Positions 40,079 through 49,352 are shown, counted from the first letter of the stretch. The stretch: 64,000 nucleotides of DNA from Sphingobium sp. (GCA_003248935.1 QFQF01000013.1:55883-119882); one strand, 5' to 3'. Made by a program: numbers and translations. Notes: generated from the sequence alone by a model not told the origin.

Positions 40079-43000
40079 AAAGGTTCATCAGGGCCGGATC
40101 GCCGCCCTGCGCGGTGATATTGACCGACACCGCCCGCTCGGTCGCGTAACGCAGCAAGGCATGCGGCCCGCCCGCTTTCGGCCCGGTCCCCGACAGCCCT
40201 TCACCGCCGAAGGGCTGCACGCCCACAACCGCCCCGGTCATCGAGCGGTTCACATAGACATTGCCCGCGGGCACCATGGCCTGCACCTCCCGGGCGAAGC
40301 GCTCGATCCGGCTATGAACACCCAGCGTCAGGCCATAACCACGCGCGGCGAGACGATGTGCGACCTCCGGCAGTTCATCCGCGCCGTAGCGATAGATATG
40401 GAGGATCGGGCCGAACACCTCCTTCTCCAGATAATCGGGACTCGGCACCTCGGCGATGACCGGCCCGAAGAAATGCCCCCCGCTCTCCACCGCAGAGACA
40501 TCGCGGCGCGCGAGAATGCGTCCCTCCCGCTCAAGCCGCACCACATGCGCATCCAGCAGCGCCTTCGCATCGGCATCGATCACCGGCCCCACATCCGTTG
40601 CAGGATCAGCCGGATCACCAATGCCCAGCGCATCGAGCGCGCCCACCAGCGTCCTTATGGTCTCATCCGCGCTTTCCTCCGGCAGATAGAGCAGGCGCAG
40701 CGCGGAACAGCGCTGGCCCGCCGAGCCGAAGGCCGAGACGACCACGTCGTCCACCACCTGCTCCCTGAGCGCGGTCGTATCGACGAACATGCCGTTTAGC
40801 CCGCCGGTCTCCGCGATGAACGGTACGATCGGCCCCGACCGGGCGGCCAGCCCCCGGTTGATGGCCCAGGCGGTTTCCGTGCCGCCGGTGAATGCCACGC
40901 CGTCGATCCCCGGATGCGACACCAGCGTGGCGCCGACGCTGGCGCCATCCCCGGGCAGCAACGCAAGCAACGCCGGATGCAGGCCTGCGCGATGATAGAG
41001 GCGGACGGCCTCCGCCGCGATCAGGCTGGTCTGCTCTGCGGGTTTGGCGAGCACGGCATTACCCGCCGCCAGCGCCGCCGCGATCTGCCCGGTGAATATG
41101 GCGAGCGGGAAGTTCCATGGCGAGATGCAGGCAAAGATGCCCCGGCCATGAAGCGATAGCTGATTGGTTTCCCCGACCGGCCCGTCCAGCACCTCCGGTG
41201 CGCCGAACTGCCGCTCGGCAAGACGCGCATAATAGCGGCAGAAGTCGGCTGCCTCCCGCACCTCGGCAACGCCGTCATTCAGGGTCTTGCCGCCTTCCAG
41301 CGCTAGGATGGCGACGAGTGCGTCCATCTCTGTTTCCAGCGCGCCCGCCATCGAGCGGAGCACCTCCGCCCGGGCAGCGCCGCCCAGCGAGTCCCAGGCC
41401 GGCTGCACGCTCCGGGCCGCCAGCACGGCGGCGTCAATGTCCTCCGCGGTCGCCGACACCACCGTGCCGATCGCCCGGCCGGTATCCGACGGACTGACCA
41501 CCGCTTCGCCCGTCCGCTCGACCGCAAGCCCGTCGACGATCGGCCCGGCCCGAAGCGGCTCTCCGGAAATAGCGAGCATGGCCCGGCGCGCCATGTCGCG
41601 CGCCTCCTGAAGGCTGTAGTCGCGCCCCAGCGGATTGTCCCGTGTCGGGCCATACAGGGCGGCCGGGACCGGAATGCGCGGATGCCGTCCCGGCTGCGCC
41701 TCCACCCGCGCGATCGGGTCGGCCACTACATCCTCGGCGGGCACGCGATCGTCGAGCAGAGCGTGGACGAAACTGGAATTGGCGCCGTTCTCCAGCAGCC
41801 GGCGGACCAGATAGGGCAGCAGCTCCTCATGCCCGCCCACAGGCGCATAGGCACGCAGGATAATCCCCCCATAGCGCGTGTCAGCGGCGGCATAGAGCGC
41901 CTCGCCCATGCCGTGCAGGCGCTGATGCTCGATCGCGACGCCCGCCCGTTCGGCCATGTGGCGAACGGCCGCCAGCGTATGCGCGTTGTGAGAGGCGAAT
42001 TGCGGATAGAGCGCCGGCGAGGCATCGATCAGCGCGCGGGCGCACACGAGATAGGAGAGGTCCGTCGCGGCCTTCGTGGTATAGACCGGATAGTCCGGCC
42101 GTCCCATCACCTGCGCGCGCTTCACCTCGCTATCCCAATAGGCCCCCTTGACGAGCCGGACCATGATCCGCCGCTTCGTTTCGCGTGCGAGCGCTGCGAG
42201 GCGCTCGATGACGAAGGGTGCGCGCTTCTGATAGGCCTGCACGACGACGCCAAGGCCGGTCCAGCCGCCCAGTTCCGGATCGCGCGCCAGCCGGTCGACC
42301 AGCTTCAGCGAAATGACGAGACGGTCCGCCTCCTCCGCGTCGATCGCGAAGTTGAGGTCGTGCCGCGCGGCGATCAGGGCCAGCCTGCGCACGCGCGGAT
42401 AGAGTTCGTCCCAGACCCGCGCCTCCTGCACGGCTTCGTAACGGGGAGACAAGGCCGACAGCTTCACCGACACGCCGTGGCCATGCTCGGGACCGGCCCC
42501 GTTCGACGCCGCGCCCACCGCCTCGATTGCGCCAGCATAGATATGCTCGTAGCGCTCCGCGTCCGCGGCGGTCCGCGCGCCTTCGCCCAGCATGTCGAAC
42601 GAGCAGAGCATTTTTTCCTTCTTCGCGCGCTTCAGCGCCGCGTCGATCGTGCGACCCAGCACGAACTGCTCGCCCATCATGCGCACGGCGGCGCCGACCG
42701 CCTGCCGGATCACCGGTTCCCCGACCCGCGTCGTAAGCCGCCTGAGGAAGCCCGGCAGGTCGGTCTGCGCCTGCTCGTCCACCTCAACGAGCCGCCCCGT
42801 CAGCATCAGGCCCCAGGTCGATGCGTTGACGAACAGGCTGTCCGACTTGCCGATGTGGCTGGCCCAGTCGGCCGAGCCGATCTTTTCCGCGATCAGCCGG
42901 TCGCGGGTTTCATCGTCGGGGATACGCAGCAGGGCCTCGGCCAGACACATGAGCGCCAGCCCCTCCCGCGTGCCCAGGGAAAATTGCTGGAGAAAGCTTT

Positions 43001-43184
43001 CGACCACACCCTGTTTCTTCGAGGACGCACGCGCCGCCCGCACGAGCGCCAGCGCTTCGCCGCCCACCGCGTCCCTGGCGTCCTGCTTCAGCGGGCTGGT
43101 GGCGAGCAACCAGCGCACCGCCTCATCCTCATCGCGATATTTGTGATCGTCGAGCGCATCCCAGACCGTGGCGAAATCCATCAT
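40077..43184 (-). CDS. putA: Bifunctional proline dehydrogenase/L-glutamate gamma-semialdehyde dehydrogenase
   Basis: PutA oxidises proline to glutamate in two steps. The 1035-residue protein has a proline dehydrogenase barrel (about 150-460; VKLSALSPRYE, RIMVRLVKGAYWDSEVKRAQ, YPVYTTKAATDLSYL, LHGMGEALY) and an aldehyde dehydrogenase domain (about 530-1020) with the catalytic Cys in GSAGQRCSALRLL and Glu in FIAETGGLNGM. The N-terminal ribbon-helix-helix of E. coli PutA is absent, so it does not repress itself. A divergent Lrp regulator is the likely controller. The stop is TAG inside a palindrome. Confidence 0.96.
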   Translation of the reverse strand: MMDFATVWDALDDHKYRDEDEAVRWLLATSPLKQDARDAVGGEALALVRAARASSKKQGVVESFLQQFSLGTREGLALMCLAEALLRIPDDETRDRLIAEKIGSADWASHIGKSDSLFVNASTWGLMLTGRLVEVDEQAQTDLPGFLRRLTTRVGEPVIRQAVGAAVRMMGEQFVLGRTIDAALKRAKKEKMLCSFDMLGEGARTAADAERYEHIYAGAIEAVGAASNGAGPEHGHGVSVKLSALSPRYEAVQEARVWDELYPRVRRLALIAARHDLNFAIDAEEADRLVISLKLVDRLARDPELGGWTGLGVVVQAYQKRAPFVIERLAALARETKRRIMVRLVKGAYWDSEVKRAQVMGRPDYPVYTTKAATDLSYLVCARALIDASPALYPQFASHNAHTLAAVRHMAERAGVAIEHQRLHGMGEALYAAADTRYGGIILRAYAPVGGHEELLPYLVRRLLENGANSSFVHALLDDRVPAEDVVADPIARVEAQPGRHPRIPVPAALYGPTRDNPLGRDYSLQEARDMARRAMLAISGEPLRAGPIVDGLAVERTGEAVVSPSDTGRAIGTVVSATAEDIDAAVLAARSVQPAWDSLGGAARAEVLRSMAGALETEMDALVAILALEGGKTLNDGVAEVREAADFCRYYARLAERQFGAPEVLDGPVGETNQLSLHGRGIFACISPWNFPLAIFTGQIAAALAAGNAVLAKPAEQTSLIAAEAVRLYHRAGLHPALLALLPGDGASVGATLVSHPGIDGVAFTGGTETAWAINRGLAARSGPIVPFIAETGGLNGMFVDTTALREQVVDDVVVSAFGSAGQRCSALRLLYLPEESADETIRTLVGALDALGIGDPADPATDVGPVIDADAKALLDAHVVRLEREGRILARRDVSAVESGGHFFGPVIAEVPSPDYLEKEVFGPILHIYRYGADELPEVAHRLAARGYGLTLGVHSRIERFAREVQAMVPAGNVYVNRSMTGAVVGVQPFGGEGLSGTGPKAGGPHALLRYATERAVSVNITAQGGDPALMNL

Positions 43185-43283
43185 GGCGTATCATCCTCCC
43201 GTGGAGCGGCGCTCCGACATGATGTCGTTATAATCTCGACTTTACCGAATGTGCTTCGTATCTTGCGCACTCATACAGAATTT

Positions 43284-43778
43284 ATGGTGACCATATTGGC
43301 CCGCACCGAAGATTCGACAGTGGACGCATCCGACCGCAAGCTGCTGCGCCTGCTGCAGCAGGACGGACGGATAACCAATCAGGAACTGGCGCGCCGCTGC
43401 GGCCTGTCGCCGGCCGCCTGCTTCGAGCGGGTCAAGCGCCTGCGCGAGCGTGGCGTCATCCGGGGATATGCCGCTCTGCTCGATCCGGGCCAGCTCGGCT
43501 GCGCGTTGCTGGTGTTCGTGGAGGTCGTGCTGGATCGCACCACAGACGACGTGTTCGCCGCCTTCGCCGCCCATGTTCAGAGCATCCCGGAAATCCTCGA
43601 ATGCCACATGGTCGCCGGCGGCTTCGACTATCTGATCAAGGCGCGGGTGGCGGACATGGGCGCCTATCGCAGCTTTCTGGGCGACATATTGGCAGCCGTT
43701 CCGGGCGTCCGCGAAACGCGGACATTCGCGGTCCTTGAGGAAGTAAAGTCCTCGACGGCGCTGCCGATCCGGGATTGA
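43284..43778 (+). CDS. Lrp/AsnC family regulator, probable PutR
   Basis: The 164-residue protein has an N-terminal helix-turn-helix (DASDRKLLRLLQQDGRITNQELARRCGLSPAACFERVKRL in outline, residues 14-53) and a RAM domain ending FAVLEEVKSSTALPI. It is divergent from putA with a 99-base gap, the same arrangement as PutR, which activates putA in response to proline in other alphaproteobacteria. The start could also be the GTG at 43320, just before the family-conserved part. The promoter gap contains AT-rich stretches but no clear palindrome. Confidence 0.88.
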   Translation: MVTILARTEDSTVDASDRKLLRLLQQDGRITNQELARRCGLSPAACFERVKRLRERGVIRGYAALLDPGQLGCALLVFVEVVLDRTTDDVFAAFAAHVQSIPEILECHMVAGGFDYLIKARVADMGAYRSFLGDILAAVPGVRETRTFAVLEEVKSSTALPIRD

Positions 43779-43861
43779 CGGTTGGCGGCATGCCGAGGGG
43801 ACTGTAAGCCTGTACTGCGCCGCACCCGGATGCAGAACCAGAAGACCGGAATATTTCCATC

Positions 43862-45334
43862 ATGCGATCCCGCCTTCCCAAATCGGCCTGGCTGCTGGCA
43901 CTTGCCGCAGTCACGCTTGGTGGCTGCAAGAAGGAACAGGTGGGACCGGTCGTCGTCAGTGTGGTGGGCACCCCGAAGGAACTGGCGGAGCCGTTCAAGA
44001 CACCGCTGACGCCTGCATCGAAGCTGATCATGGAAGCGACCGCCCAGGGCCTCGTCGCGTTCAACGAATCGGGCGAGATCGTTCCGGCGCTGGCCCAGCG
44101 CTGGATCGTCGAGGATGAGGGGCGAAGCTATATCTTCCGCCTGCGCCGTACGCGGTGGCCCGACGGCGGCAGGGTCAACGCGACCCAGGTCGCCGACCTG
44201 CTGAAGGAACGCATCCGCGCCAACCTCGCCCTCGATCCGCTCGGCGACCTCGATATCGTGGAGGCCGTGCTGCCGATGACGGGCGAGGTCATCGAAATCC
44301 GGCTCGCCGCGGCGCGCCCCTATTTCCTTCAGTTGCTGGCGCAACCGCAAATGGGCCTGCTGCGGCGCGACGGCGGCAGCGGCCCCTATCGCAGCCACAA
44401 GCGCCCCGCCGCGCTCTTCCTGCGCCCCATCGGCGACCCGATGGCGCCGCAGGACGGCAGCATCGAGATTCCGTCCTGGCAGAACCGGGTATTGCGGGCC
44501 GAGCGTGGCGCAAAAGCCATCGTCCGCTTCCGTATGGGCCTGTCGCAACTGGTGCTGGGCGGCCGCTTCACCGACCTGCCCATTCTCGCCCGGTCGGGCA
44601 TCGACAAGTCCGCCGTCAGGGTCGATCCCGTGCAGGGCCTGTTCGGCCTCGCGCTCGTTGGCGACAACCCCATGCTGCAGAGCGGTGCGGTTCGGGAAGC
44701 GCTCTCAATGGCGATCGAACGCGAAAAACTGCCCGCCGCCTTCGCGCTCGGCGGCTGGGGGATCACCGACAGGCTGGTGCCGCAACAGCTCGACCTGGCC
44801 GGGGAGCCGAGCTATCCGCGCTGGCACGGCCTGCCGATCGAGGAACGGCGGACGCAGGCATCGCAAACGATCGGAGCATGGCGGGCGACGAATGGCCCAT
44901 TGGCCCCGCTGCGGATCGCCCTGCCCCCCGGCCCGGGCGCCGCGATCCTGTTCGGCCTCGTCGCCGGCGACCTGCGGCGCATCGGCGTTGCGGCGACACA
45001 GGTCGCGCTGGACGACGACGCCGACCTGCGCCTGATTGACGAGGTCGCCGCCTATGACAGCGCAACCTGGTATCTCGGCCGTGTCAGCTGTGCCCGCCAT
45101 ATCAAGTGCGACCCCAGGGCCGAGGAGACACTGGAGGAGGCAGGCCTTGCCACGTCGGCCGACGAGCGGATTGCAAAGCTGAGCGAAGCCGATGCGATGA
45201 TGACCGCCTATGCCGGCTATATCCCGCTCGGCATGCCCGTCCGCTGGTCCCTGGTCACGCCGCTGCTGAACGGCTTCGGCCCGTCGCCACGGGCGCGCCA
45301 TCCATTGAATCACCTGTTTCGCGCCACCAACTAA
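43862..45334 (+). CDS. Peptide-type ABC transporter substrate-binding lipoprotein (orphan)
   Basis: The 490-residue protein has a lipoprotein signal with lipobox LGGC near residue 21, so it should be anchored in the periplasm. The fold is that of the SBP_bac_5 group: ASKLIMEATAQGLVAFNESGEIVPALAQRW, the YIFRLRRTRWPDGGRVNATQVADLL segment and AVREALSMAIEREKLPAAFALGG, where ligand lobes meet. Peptide-type binding proteins normally work with permease and ATPase genes; none is nearby. It may serve a distant transporter or act as a sensor. Confidence 0.87.
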   Translation: MRSRLPKSAWLLALAAVTLGGCKKEQVGPVVVSVVGTPKELAEPFKTPLTPASKLIMEATAQGLVAFNESGEIVPALAQRWIVEDEGRSYIFRLRRTRWPDGGRVNATQVADLLKERIRANLALDPLGDLDIVEAVLPMTGEVIEIRLAAARPYFLQLLAQPQMGLLRRDGGSGPYRSHKRPAALFLRPIGDPMAPQDGSIEIPSWQNRVLRAERGAKAIVRFRMGLSQLVLGGRFTDLPILARSGIDKSAVRVDPVQGLFGLALVGDNPMLQSGAVREALSMAIEREKLPAAFALGGWGITDRLVPQQLDLAGEPSYPRWHGLPIEERRTQASQTIGAWRATNGPLAPLRIALPPGPGAAILFGLVAGDLRRIGVAATQVALDDDADLRLIDEVAAYDSATWYLGRVSCARHIKCDPRAEETLEEAGLATSADERIAKLSEADAMMTAYAGYIPLGMPVRWSLVTPLLNGFGPSPRARHPLNHLFRATN

Positions 45335-45353
45335 AGGAAAGGAACGGCGCGCC

Positions 45354-45821
45354 ATGCGTTTCCGGCAGCATGGCAACCCGCGCAAGGAGGATATGGTGGT
45401 GCGTGTAACCCAGGACCAGTTCGACCGTATCGTGCGGGACATGCCCGGTTTCGGCCGTGATCCGCATTCGGTCCGTGCCCGCGTCGAGGCGATGGAGGCC
45501 ATGCTGGAGGGCCTGTTCGTCATTCCCGGCACCAATCGCCGGGTCGGGCTGGACAGCCTGGTCGGCCTTGTGCCCGTGGTCGGCGACATCGTGACGGCGG
45601 CGATGGGTGCCTGGATCGTCTGGGAAGGACGCAACCTCGGCATGTCGAAATGGCAGCTGACCCGGATGGCGGCCAATGTCGGCGTCGACACGCTGCTGGG
45701 GGCGATCCCGTTCGTCGGCGATGCCTTCGACTTCTTCTACAAGTCCAACACGAAGAACCTGCGGATCATCCGCAAGCATCTCGATCGCCACCATCCCTCC
45801 ACGGTGATCATCGACCAATAG
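45354..45821 (+). CDS. DUF4112 membrane protein
   Basis: The 155-residue product has two short hydrophobic segments (SLVGLVPVVGDIVTAAMGAWIV and ANVGVDTLLGAIPFVGDAFDFFYKSN) with repeated G-x-PxVGD motifs, the DUF4112 signature. Its role is unknown. ATG 45354 has GGAAAGGAAC upstream; ATG 45393 and the GTGs after it follow a very strong AAGGAGG and may be the true start, giving about 142 residues. It lies 19 bases after the binding-protein gene. Confidence 0.85.
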   Translation: MRFRQHGNPRKEDMVVRVTQDQFDRIVRDMPGFGRDPHSVRARVEAMEAMLEGLFVIPGTNRRVGLDSLVGLVPVVGDIVTAAMGAWIVWEGRNLGMSKWQLTRMAANVGVDTLLGAIPFVGDAFDFFYKSNTKNLRIIRKHLDRHHPSTVIIDQ

Positions 45822-45858
45822 GCTTGCGCCGCCGCCGTGACGCGCGCATCAGCGCGCC

Positions 45859-46062
45859 ATGCGAACGGTCAACGACAGCGTATCGGTAAGGCTCTATCTG
45901 CTCGACGATGGTGGAGAGGGTGGCGCAGCGACCACGCTCTTCTATGGCCCGCTGGGAGAGGCGATGCGGATCGCCGCCGAACAGCCCGAGGCGGTGCAGG
46001 AGGGGCTCTATCTGGCCACCGACAACGACGTCGTCGCCTATCTGGACCTCCTCGAAGGCTGA
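45859..46062 (+). CDS. Small acidic protein of unknown function
   Basis: The 67-residue soluble protein reads MRTVNDSVSVRLYLLDDGGEGG at the start and ends DNDVVAYLDLLEG, with balanced acidic composition and no cysteine or membrane segment. I do not recognise a family, though the sequence looks protein-like rather than a chance frame. It follows the DUF4112 gene by 37 bases on the same strand and may be co-transcribed. Confidence 0.6.
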   Translation: MRTVNDSVSVRLYLLDDGGEGGAATTLFYGPLGEAMRIAAEQPEAVQEGLYLATDNDVVAYLDLLEG

Positions 46063-46133
46063 AACCACGACAAAGGGCGCGATCCCCGTGGAAGCGCACC
46101 CTTTGCCTCTATGGACGCCCCCGATCGTCGCGA

Positions 46134-46319
46134 TCAGTCGATGGCGTTCTTTATGCCCTTACCCGCCAGAAGACCAAGCACAAGGAAAACGGTGAATATT
46201 GCGAGAGCAACGAAGAACAGGATTTTCGCAATCCCGACGAACGTGCCCGCCGCGCCGCCAAAGCCCAGAAGGGCAAGAACGGCAGCAATGACGAGCGAAA
46301 TAATAGCAAGGCGGATCAT
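46134..46319 (-). CDS. DUF1328 (YtjA-like) small membrane protein
   Basis: The 61-residue protein has two hydrophobic helices joined by a glycine-rich turn (LGFGGAAGTFVGIAKILFFVALAIFTVF). This is the DUF1328/YtjA pattern of small stress-associated inner membrane proteins. The ATG has AAGGAGAGG upstream. It lies downstream of ahpF on the same strand but separated by a hairpin. Confidence 0.9.
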   Translation of the reverse strand: MIRLAIISLVIAAVLALLGFGGAAGTFVGIAKILFFVALAIFTVFLVLGLLAGKGIKNAID

Positions 46320-46358
46320 CTGTGCCTCTCCTTCAAAAGGGATGAGGCATTAACCGTT

Positions 46359-46387
46359 ACGGGCGACGGGAAGTTCCCGCCGCCCGT
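46359..46387 (-). terminator. Hairpin downstream of ahpF
   Basis: ACGGGCGACGGGA (46359-46371) pairs with TCCCGCCGCCCGT (46375-46387) with one mismatch and loop AGT. It lies 25 bases beyond the ahpF stop and before the DUF1328 gene, so it probably ends the ahpCF message. There is no T run. Confidence 0.6.
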
Positions 46388-46411
46388 GCAGGCGTGCGAA
46401 TGACCGTTCGC

Positions 46412-47995
46412 TCAGGCGGCGACCGCCTCCTCCTCCACGGCCGGGAGGCGGATCATGTAGTCAAAGGCCGAGAGCGCTGCCGTGGAGCCTGCGCCCATGG
46501 CGATGACGATCTGCTTGTAGGGCACCGTTGTGCAATCCCCGGCGGCAAAGATGCCGGGCTGCGACGTTTCGCCGCGCGCATCGATCTCGATCTCTCCGCG
46601 CGGCGACAGCGCCACCGTGTCCTTCAGCCATTCGGTGTTGGGGACGAGGCCGATCTGGACGAAGATGCCCTCCAGTTCGATCTCGTGCACCGCGCCGCTG
46701 TTGCGGTCCTTATAGGCAAGACCGACGACCTTCTCGCCATTGCCCTTCACTTCGGTGGTCAGCGCCGAGGTGATGATCTTCACGTTCGGCAGGCTGGCCA
46801 GCTTGCGCTGCAGCACCGCGTCGGCGCGCAATTCGCTGTCGAACTCGATCAGGGTGACGTGCGCCACGATACCGGCCAGGTCGATCGCCGCCTCGACACC
46901 GCTGTTGCCGCCGCCGATCACCGCCACGCGCTTGCCCTTGAACAACGGACCGTCGCAGTGCGGGCAGTAGGCAACGCCCTTGTTCCTGTACTCGTCCTCC
47001 CCGGGCACGCCCATCTGCCGCCAGCGGGCACCGGTGGAGAGGATGATGGTGCGCGCCTTCAGGCTCGCCCCGTTCTCCAGCACCACTTCGTGCAGGCCGC
47101 CTTCCGCACGCGCCGGGATCAGCTTCTGCGCCTTCTGCAGGTTCATGATGTCGACATCATAGTCCTTGACGTGCTGCTCCAGATGCGCGGCGAGCTTGGG
47201 CCCTTCGGTGTGCGGCACGGAGATGAAGTTCTCGATCGCCATGGTATCGAGCACCTGCCCGCCGAAGCGCTCCGCCGCGATGCCGGTGCGGATGCCCTTG
47301 CGCGCGGTATAGATCGCCGCCGCCGCGCCTGCGGGACCGCCGCCCACCACCAGAACGTCGAACGGGTCCTTCGCCGCGATCTTCTCGGCCGCCCTGGCGG
47401 ACGCGCCGCTGTCGATCTTGGCGACGATCTGCTCCAGCTCCATCCGGCCCTGGCCGAACGGCTCGCCATTGAGGAAGATGGTCGGCACGGCCATGACCTT
47501 GCGCTCGTTGACTTCCGCCTGGAACAGGCCGCCGTCGATCGCGACATGGCTGATGCGCGGGTTCAAGACGCTCATCAGGTTCAATGCCTGCACCACGTCC
47601 GGGCAATTCTGGCAGGACAGCGAGAAATAGGTCTCGAAGGCGAAATCGCCGTCCAGATCCTTGACCTGCTGGATCACGTCCTGCGCCGCCTTCGACGGAT
47701 GACCGCCGACCTGCAGCAGGGCGAGTACCAGAGAGGTGAACTCATGGCCCATCGGGATGCCGGCGAAGCGGACACCGATGTCGGTGCCGATGCGGCGAAT
47801 CATGAAGCTGGGAACCCGCTTGTCGTCATCCTTGCGGACGAAGGAGACCGTGTCCGAAAGCGCCGCGATATCCTCCAGCAGGCCGCGCAGCTCCACCGAC
47901 TTGGCGCCGTCGTCGAGCGAGGCGACCAGTTCGATCGGCTGGGTGATGTTGGCGAGATAGCCCTTGAGCTGCTGCTTCAGGTTGGCGTCGAGCAT
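46412..47995 (-). CDS. ahpF: Alkyl hydroperoxide reductase subunit F
   Basis: AhpF is the NADH-dependent flavoprotein that re-reduces AhpC. The 527-residue protein has the N-terminal thioredoxin-like tandem domain with its disulfide in SCQNCPDVVQALN, an FAD site (VLVVGGGPAGAAAAIYTARKG), the reducing disulfide CPHCDG and the NADH site VAVIGGGNSGVEAAIDLAG. The C-terminal FAD segment GIFAAGDCTTVPYKQIVIAMG is intact. It lies 144 bases after ahpC, with a hairpin in between. Confidence 0.97.
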   Translation of the reverse strand: MLDANLKQQLKGYLANITQPIELVASLDDGAKSVELRGLLEDIAALSDTVSFVRKDDDKRVPSFMIRRIGTDIGVRFAGIPMGHEFTSLVLALLQVGGHPSKAAQDVIQQVKDLDGDFAFETYFSLSCQNCPDVVQALNLMSVLNPRISHVAIDGGLFQAEVNERKVMAVPTIFLNGEPFGQGRMELEQIVAKIDSGASARAAEKIAAKDPFDVLVVGGGPAGAAAAIYTARKGIRTGIAAERFGGQVLDTMAIENFISVPHTEGPKLAAHLEQHVKDYDVDIMNLQKAQKLIPARAEGGLHEVVLENGASLKARTIILSTGARWRQMGVPGEDEYRNKGVAYCPHCDGPLFKGKRVAVIGGGNSGVEAAIDLAGIVAHVTLIEFDSELRADAVLQRKLASLPNVKIITSALTTEVKGNGEKVVGLAYKDRNSGAVHEIELEGIFVQIGLVPNTEWLKDTVALSPRGEIEIDARGETSQPGIFAAGDCTTVPYKQIVIAMGAGSTAALSAFDYMIRLPAVEEEAVAA

Positions 47996-48087
47996 GACGG
48001 GGGTTCCTTGTGAATGGGGATTAAAAAAGGCGCGCCAAAGGCCGCGCCGAAACACGGGACGATGCCGGGCACCGCCCGAGGCCTGCC

Positions 48088-48111
48088 CGGGACCGGCCGA
48101 AACCGGCCCCG
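48088..48111 (-). other. Intercistronic hairpin between ahpC and ahpF
   Basis: CGGGACCGG (48088-48096) pairs with CCGGCCCCG (48103-48111) at eight of nine positions, loop CCGAAA. Partial end signals of this kind let ahpC be made in excess over ahpF, which matches the usual excess of peroxidase over reductase. This is inferred from structure only. Confidence 0.4.
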
Positions 48112-48139
48112 GACATGCTGCAACCCCGAAGGGATACGC

Positions 48140-48703
48140 TTAGATCTTGCCGACCAGATCGAGCGAGGGAGCAAGGGTGGCTTCACCCTCTTCCCACTTC
48201 GCCGGGCAGACTTCGCCGGGGTGGCTGACCCAGTACTGCAGCGCCTTGATCTTGCGGAGCAGTTCGGTGGCGTTGCGGCCAACGCCCTCCGGCGTGATCT
48301 CGACCAGCTGGATCGTGCCTTCCGGATCGACGACGAAGGTGCCGCGATCGGCCAGACCGACGCCCGGACGCAGAACCTCGAAGTTGTTCGAGATCGTGTG
48401 GTTCTGGTCGCCCAGCATGTAATAGTTGATCTTGCCGATCGCCGGCGAGGTGTCATGCCATGCCTTGTGGCAGAAATGCGTGTCGGTCGAGACCGAGTAC
48501 ACCTCGACGCCCATGCCCTGGAGCGTGGGATAGATGTCGGCCAGATCCTCGAGCTCGGTCGGGCAGACGAAGGTGAAATCGGCGGGATAGAAGAAGAAGA
48601 CGGCCCACTTGCCCTTGACGTCGGCCTCGGTCACGTCAACGAACTTGCCTTCCTTGAAGGCGGTCGCTGTGAACGGTTTGATCGGGGTATTGAGTACGGA
48701 CAT
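48140..48703 (-). CDS. ahpC: Alkyl hydroperoxide reductase subunit C (peroxiredoxin)
   Basis: AhpC reduces H2O2 and organic hydroperoxides. The 187-residue typical 2-Cys peroxiredoxin has the peroxidatic Cys47 in DFTFVCPTE and the resolving Cys166 in GEVCPAKW. GTFVVDPEGTIQLVEI is the standard mid region. The start MSVLNTPIK has GGAG upstream; the frame extending to 48754 is leader. A small inverted repeat lies about 50 bases before the start. No oxyR gene is adjacent. Confidence 0.97.
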   Translation of the reverse strand: MSVLNTPIKPFTATAFKEGKFVDVTEADVKGKWAVFFFYPADFTFVCPTELEDLADIYPTLQGMGVEVYSVSTDTHFCHKAWHDTSPAIGKINYYMLGDQNHTISNNFEVLRPGVGLADRGTFVVDPEGTIQLVEITPEGVGRNATELLRKIKALQYWVSHPGEVCPAKWEEGEATLAPSLDLVGKI

Positions 48704-48753
48704 GAGTGCTCCATTTCCTTGTTGGACGATGCGGGCACCGATGTAGGTGATCA

Positions 48754-48768
48754 TTCACGAACGGTGAA
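48754..48768. promoter_or_regulatory. Inverted repeat upstream of ahpC
   Basis: TTCAC-GAACG-GTGAA at 48754-48768 is a perfect 5-5-5 inverted repeat 51 bases before the ahpC start. It does not match the OxyR ATAG-N7-CTAT pattern well, so the regulator is unknown. It may also affect the divergent lipoprotein gene at 48855. Confidence 0.35.
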
Positions 48769-48854
48769 ATTGTTTTTTCCAAGCCTAAAGATGGAAAAAA
48801 TCGATCAAACGACACATTGCGCCACGCGTTATGTGCACTTCGGGAGGATATCGG

Positions 48855-49319
48855 ATGACGAAATGGCGATACGGCATACCCGCCTTGCTGCTGGCCATGG
48901 CGGCCTGCAAGCCCGCCCCGGTCGATGAAACGGCGGCCAGCAATGCCCCCGCGAACGCAACCGCAGACGCCGTCGTGAACGATATGACGGCACAGGAAAA
49001 TGGCGCTGCGGGAAATCTGGCGGGCGCGGAAGCGACGGCGGGATGGTCAGGCCGGTGGCTTGGCCCCGAAGGGCTGTTCCTCGACATTGCCCCCGCGAAA
49101 GACAAGGAGCCGGTTGCCTTTGATCTGCGCCTGAAGGACACGCTGGACCGTGAGGAAAGCTATATCGCCACGCTGAAGGACGGCGCGCTCATGTTCACGC
49201 GTGACGGGAAAGTCGAACAGATCCGTCCCGGCGCGGGCCCCGAGACCGGCTTCAAATATCTCGCCGACAAGCAGGATTGCCTGATCATCCAGCCCGGCAA
49301 GGAAGGCTATTGCCGGTAG
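48855..49319 (+). CDS. Small putative lipoprotein
   Basis: The 154-residue product has a signal ending in a lipobox-like LAMAAC (Cys at about 18), then an Ala/Asn/Thr-rich spacer (about 20-62) and a compact domain beginning GWSGRWLGPEGLFLDIAP with beta-strand character, ending CLIIQPGKEGYCR with a likely disulfide. No known family motif is recognised. The start at 48855 has GGGAGGA; an in-frame ATG at 48831 lacks support. It is divergent from ahpC. Confidence 0.75.
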   Translation: MTKWRYGIPALLLAMAACKPAPVDETAASNAPANATADAVVNDMTAQENGAAGNLAGAEATAGWSGRWLGPEGLFLDIAPAKDKEPVAFDLRLKDTLDREESYIATLKDGALMFTRDGKVEQIRPGAGPETGFKYLADKQDCLIIQPGKEGYCR

Positions 49320-49352
49320 CGGGGACGGCCCGCGACAACGCCGTTCCGACCG

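Noticed and set aside
46071..46105. Possible hairpin between the 67-residue gene and the DUF1328 gene
   Set aside because: CAAAGGG...CCCTTTG pairs but with bulges and no T run, so it is too weak to call a terminator with confidence.
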